Source: Isoetes engelmannii (taxonomy: Eukaryota > Streptophyta > Lycopodiopsida > Isoetales > Isoetaceae). Taken from it: a stretch of DNA of 35,892 nucleotides. The stretch covers positions 1 to 35,892 of the forward strand of contig JAANSK020211089.1 in NCBI GenBank assembly GCA_011763485.2, given 5' to 3'. A model generated the notes under the pieces. It ran no database searches and was not told the DNA's origin. It saw only the letters and a program-made list of their open reading frames with translations. Shown one piece after another: positions 33,791 through 35,892 of this stretch. Positions within the stretch are counted from its first letter, which is position 1; each line of letters starts with the position of its first letter. Made by a program: the position numbers and the translations under genes.

Positions 33791-34940
33791 AACAAGGGTT
33801 TGAACAGAGAGTGAATATGCAGGGAGTGGGGCTGTGACCGGTAGAATTGACTATACAAGGGGGGTTCACATTTGTTTTGTGTAAAAACCATCAGCATGGA
33901 AGAAATGGGTTTTTTTTTTAGTAATTGTGTACGTATACTCACTCCGCAAAATACACCTTTTTTGTTTGGTTCCGTAGGAGATACACAAAGGTTCTTCAAG
34001 CAGTTCAATTATTGTTTGATTTATAGTCGTTTCCCCTTCTTATATTCCTCTTTGTCCAGTCCTATTAGGTGATGGTTGTTGTATAATGCATGGATATTGT
34101 GAGCTTGATTGATTCTTCCGTGGCAGTTTGGAAGGTTTTTGCAAGGTTTCTTCAGGCCGATTCTTGCCTATCTGATGTTCAGATTCAAGGAAATGCTCTT
34201 CTTATTAGGCGCCATAACTGAGCCATTTTCTGCAGTCCAGTTTGCGTGTCAGGTAAAACAGTTTTATTTCACAGAGATTTTTGCTCGGTTTTGTTACGCT
34301 CTTTGTTTGTGCATGACTATAACAGGGTTTCATTGCATTTAACAGTAGGTCATAAAATTGGCAGTAGCAGGGTAATACTACTCGCCTGATGTTTTTCATT
34401 CCTGTGATACAGAAGCTCCGACTGCATTTTTATTGCAGTGCATTTATTCATTCTTCTTCAACATTGTGTACTTGGACTCCCTGCTGGACACATCTCATGC
34501 TCATGTAGGTTCATTTGTGTGCAATATCTTTGCCATTTAAGCCATGCCTAGCTTTAGAGCAGAAGATGAGCATTTTAAAACCTACACTTGCATTTGGATC
34601 TCCATCTTTTTGCTTTCTGAATTCATAGTGTGGTGAAGTTGTGTGGTAATTGGTTATATTCCGAGCTCCTTTGGATATGTGCTTTAATGTGGTTTACATG
34701 CATGCTTGCCTGCACTAAGTGTCGGGACATGCTACGTAATATCTAAAAGATTTTGTTGATTGGCTGACTTCATGCAGTGCCAATGATGATCAATCAGGTA
34801 TTGTTTTCCTAAGGAGCTAAAGTTCAACGAGGAAAGATATTTCGAACTAATCGATGGTTGCTTGCTTTATACAACCAATCTAGATATTCATGCATAAGAC
34901 AGTTCATGATATCAGTAAAAACACAACATCTCTAGCATAA
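33791..34940. other. no recognised gene; probable Helitron interior
   Basis: AT-rich with a few short ORFs (33730-34008 minus, 34109-34342 plus) and no recognisable motif. If the Helitron 3' end at 34983 belongs to an element of ordinary non-autonomous size, this stretch is inside it. I did not find the 5' TC end. Confidence 0.35.
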
Positions 34941-34955
34941 TATGTTGTTGCTAAA

Positions 34956-34983
34956 GCCCGGCAACGCCGGGCACTGTTACTAG
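34956..34983 (+). mobile_element. Helitron 3' terminus
   Basis: A 7-bp hairpin GCCCGGC-AAC-GCCGGGC (34956-34972) is followed by ACTGTTA and then CTAG ending at 34983, with T as the next base. This is the standard Helitron 3' end: a short GC hairpin just before CTRR, with insertion between A and T. A second weaker stem (ACAACAT / ATGTTGT, 34923-34948) precedes it. No helicase or Rep reading was seen, so the element is presumably non-autonomous and lies to the left. Confidence 0.85.
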
Positions 34984-35058
34984 TACACATAATATTATGA
35001 AAATGCATATTTCTAGATGCTGAAAGAGGACCACAAGGAAAACACATTGAAAATAAAT

Positions 35059-35330
35059 AACCTAACTATAATTTACCCTCTCACTTGATAGTTAGGTTAA
35101 ACTAGCTCTTAACTAAGTTAAGTGTACCTTTCCTAGGTCGTTTAACCAATAGTTTAAAATAAGGGGTCCAGTTAAATTTTTAAGTAAACTTAACGTAACT
35201 TTTATTAGTATGAAGGTGACCTTGTTAAGTTAACCATAGTTAAAAATTAACCAAATCGTAACTTAACTGGTAGTAACTTAAGTGCTAGTGTGAAAGCAAG
35301 TTTCCATTATTTGCCATATTTAGCCTAACT
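35059..35330. repeat. palindromic TTAACT/AGTTAA-rich block, MITE-like
   Basis: A perfect 11-bp inverted repeat AACCTAACTAT / ATAGTTAGGTT sits at 35059-35069 and 35088-35098. CTTAAC-TAA-GTTAAG follows near 35112-35126. TAACTTAA, GTTAAC and AACTTAAC then recur to about 35330. The density of short palindromes suggests a small DNA element, but no clean terminal repeats or target duplication were found. Confidence 0.45.
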
Positions 35331-35892
35331 TAACCGCCTGTGGGAGTTGACCCTAATACAAAAAGTAACCAATAACACTGATAGTAGTTTTTTTTTTGAG
35401 CCTTCTGACAGCTCCAGCCTTGCCTACTTTGGTTGTAATAGTCTTGGAACCCGGATAGCTTTACACAGTTTTACCTGCCTGTGCCTTTGGTTTCGCATGT
35501 TTTGCACCATCGAGTCTGCACTCCGGCATCAAGCATTTTGGGTTGCCCATCATCAAACGGCCCCGCTCCAAAAATATATCAACACCCGCCTCCAAAGTCC
35601 TGTTGATAAGCCAATTTTGATTGGGATTTGATTCCCTCGGTGTGCAGAACTGCCCAATCTTCCCTTTTGCTTTTGCCTATATAGTCACCCGGGGGATTCA
35701 CCTATATGTATTCTGGATATGGCATCTGCGTTCCTAGGGTAAAAAAATCCCTTATCTACCACTATTTACAATAAAAAACCCTTCTCATACATCCCAGTCA
35801 TCCCCTATATTTATAACCCATAAAGTATTTCTGCATGGCCAGATATAGAAGTTCTTGTTGCTTTGTTTGATGCTCCAACTCTTTTGTTATCC
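35331..35892. other. no recognised gene
   Basis: The ORF at 35347-35631 (+) has no motif I recognise. Nothing else is supported up to the right edge. Confidence 0.4.

Noticed and set aside
1-35892. CRISPR array, operon or other prokaryotic system
   Set aside because: No regularly spaced direct repeats; spliced plant-type genes show this is eukaryotic nuclear DNA.

Overview
The window looks like nuclear DNA of a land plant (streptophyte). It is AT-leaning, with sparse genes broken by GT-AG introns and long intergenic stretches full of decayed mobile DNA. Two genes fix the lineage: a plant-type three-domain tRNA ligase (RNL/RLG1) and a member of the plant DUF7796 family. The sequence alone does not settle which plant group this is; a bryophyte, lycophyte or fern would fit the mix of short introns and repeats, but that is inference.

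Layout. 1-460: GC-rich 114-bp tandem repeat built of nested hairpins, plus a related hairpin. 460-2370: AT-rich spacer with diverged internal duplications. 2375-3345 (-): unrecognised, decayed protein-like stretch. 3346-5450: no recognised gene. 5457-8240 (+): dead L1-type LINE with a microsatellite inside it. 8382-9793 (-): DUF7796 gene, two coding exons, a 5' UTR intron and a possible in-frame optional intron; all three introns are 73-78 nt. 9874-16750: gene-poor, with short tandem duplications, an hAT-like MITE (12224-12441) and a foldback element (13171-13411). 16780-18640 (-): broken DUF7869-type protein remnant. 18716-20040: unrecognised ORF and direct repeats. 20798-20924: long hairpin. 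21844-31730 (-): tRNA ligase gene, reconstructed here as 28 coding exons giving 1080 residues. 32241-32384: second long hairpin, upstream of the ligase gene. 32481-34900: tandem duplications and one protein-like ORF. 34956-34983: clear Helitron 3' end. 35059-35330: palindromic, MITE-like AT-rich block.

The two intact genes are not known to act together. The ligase joins tRNA halves after intron removal, and in plants the IRE1-cut bZIP60 mRNA. The DUF7796 protein is a predicted single-pass membrane protein of unknown function. I see no convincing new multi-gene system. The most useful leads are the stop-free, in-frame introns in both genes, the tRNA ligase start exon that ends exactly at ATG, the structured 114-bp repeat and the two long hairpins.
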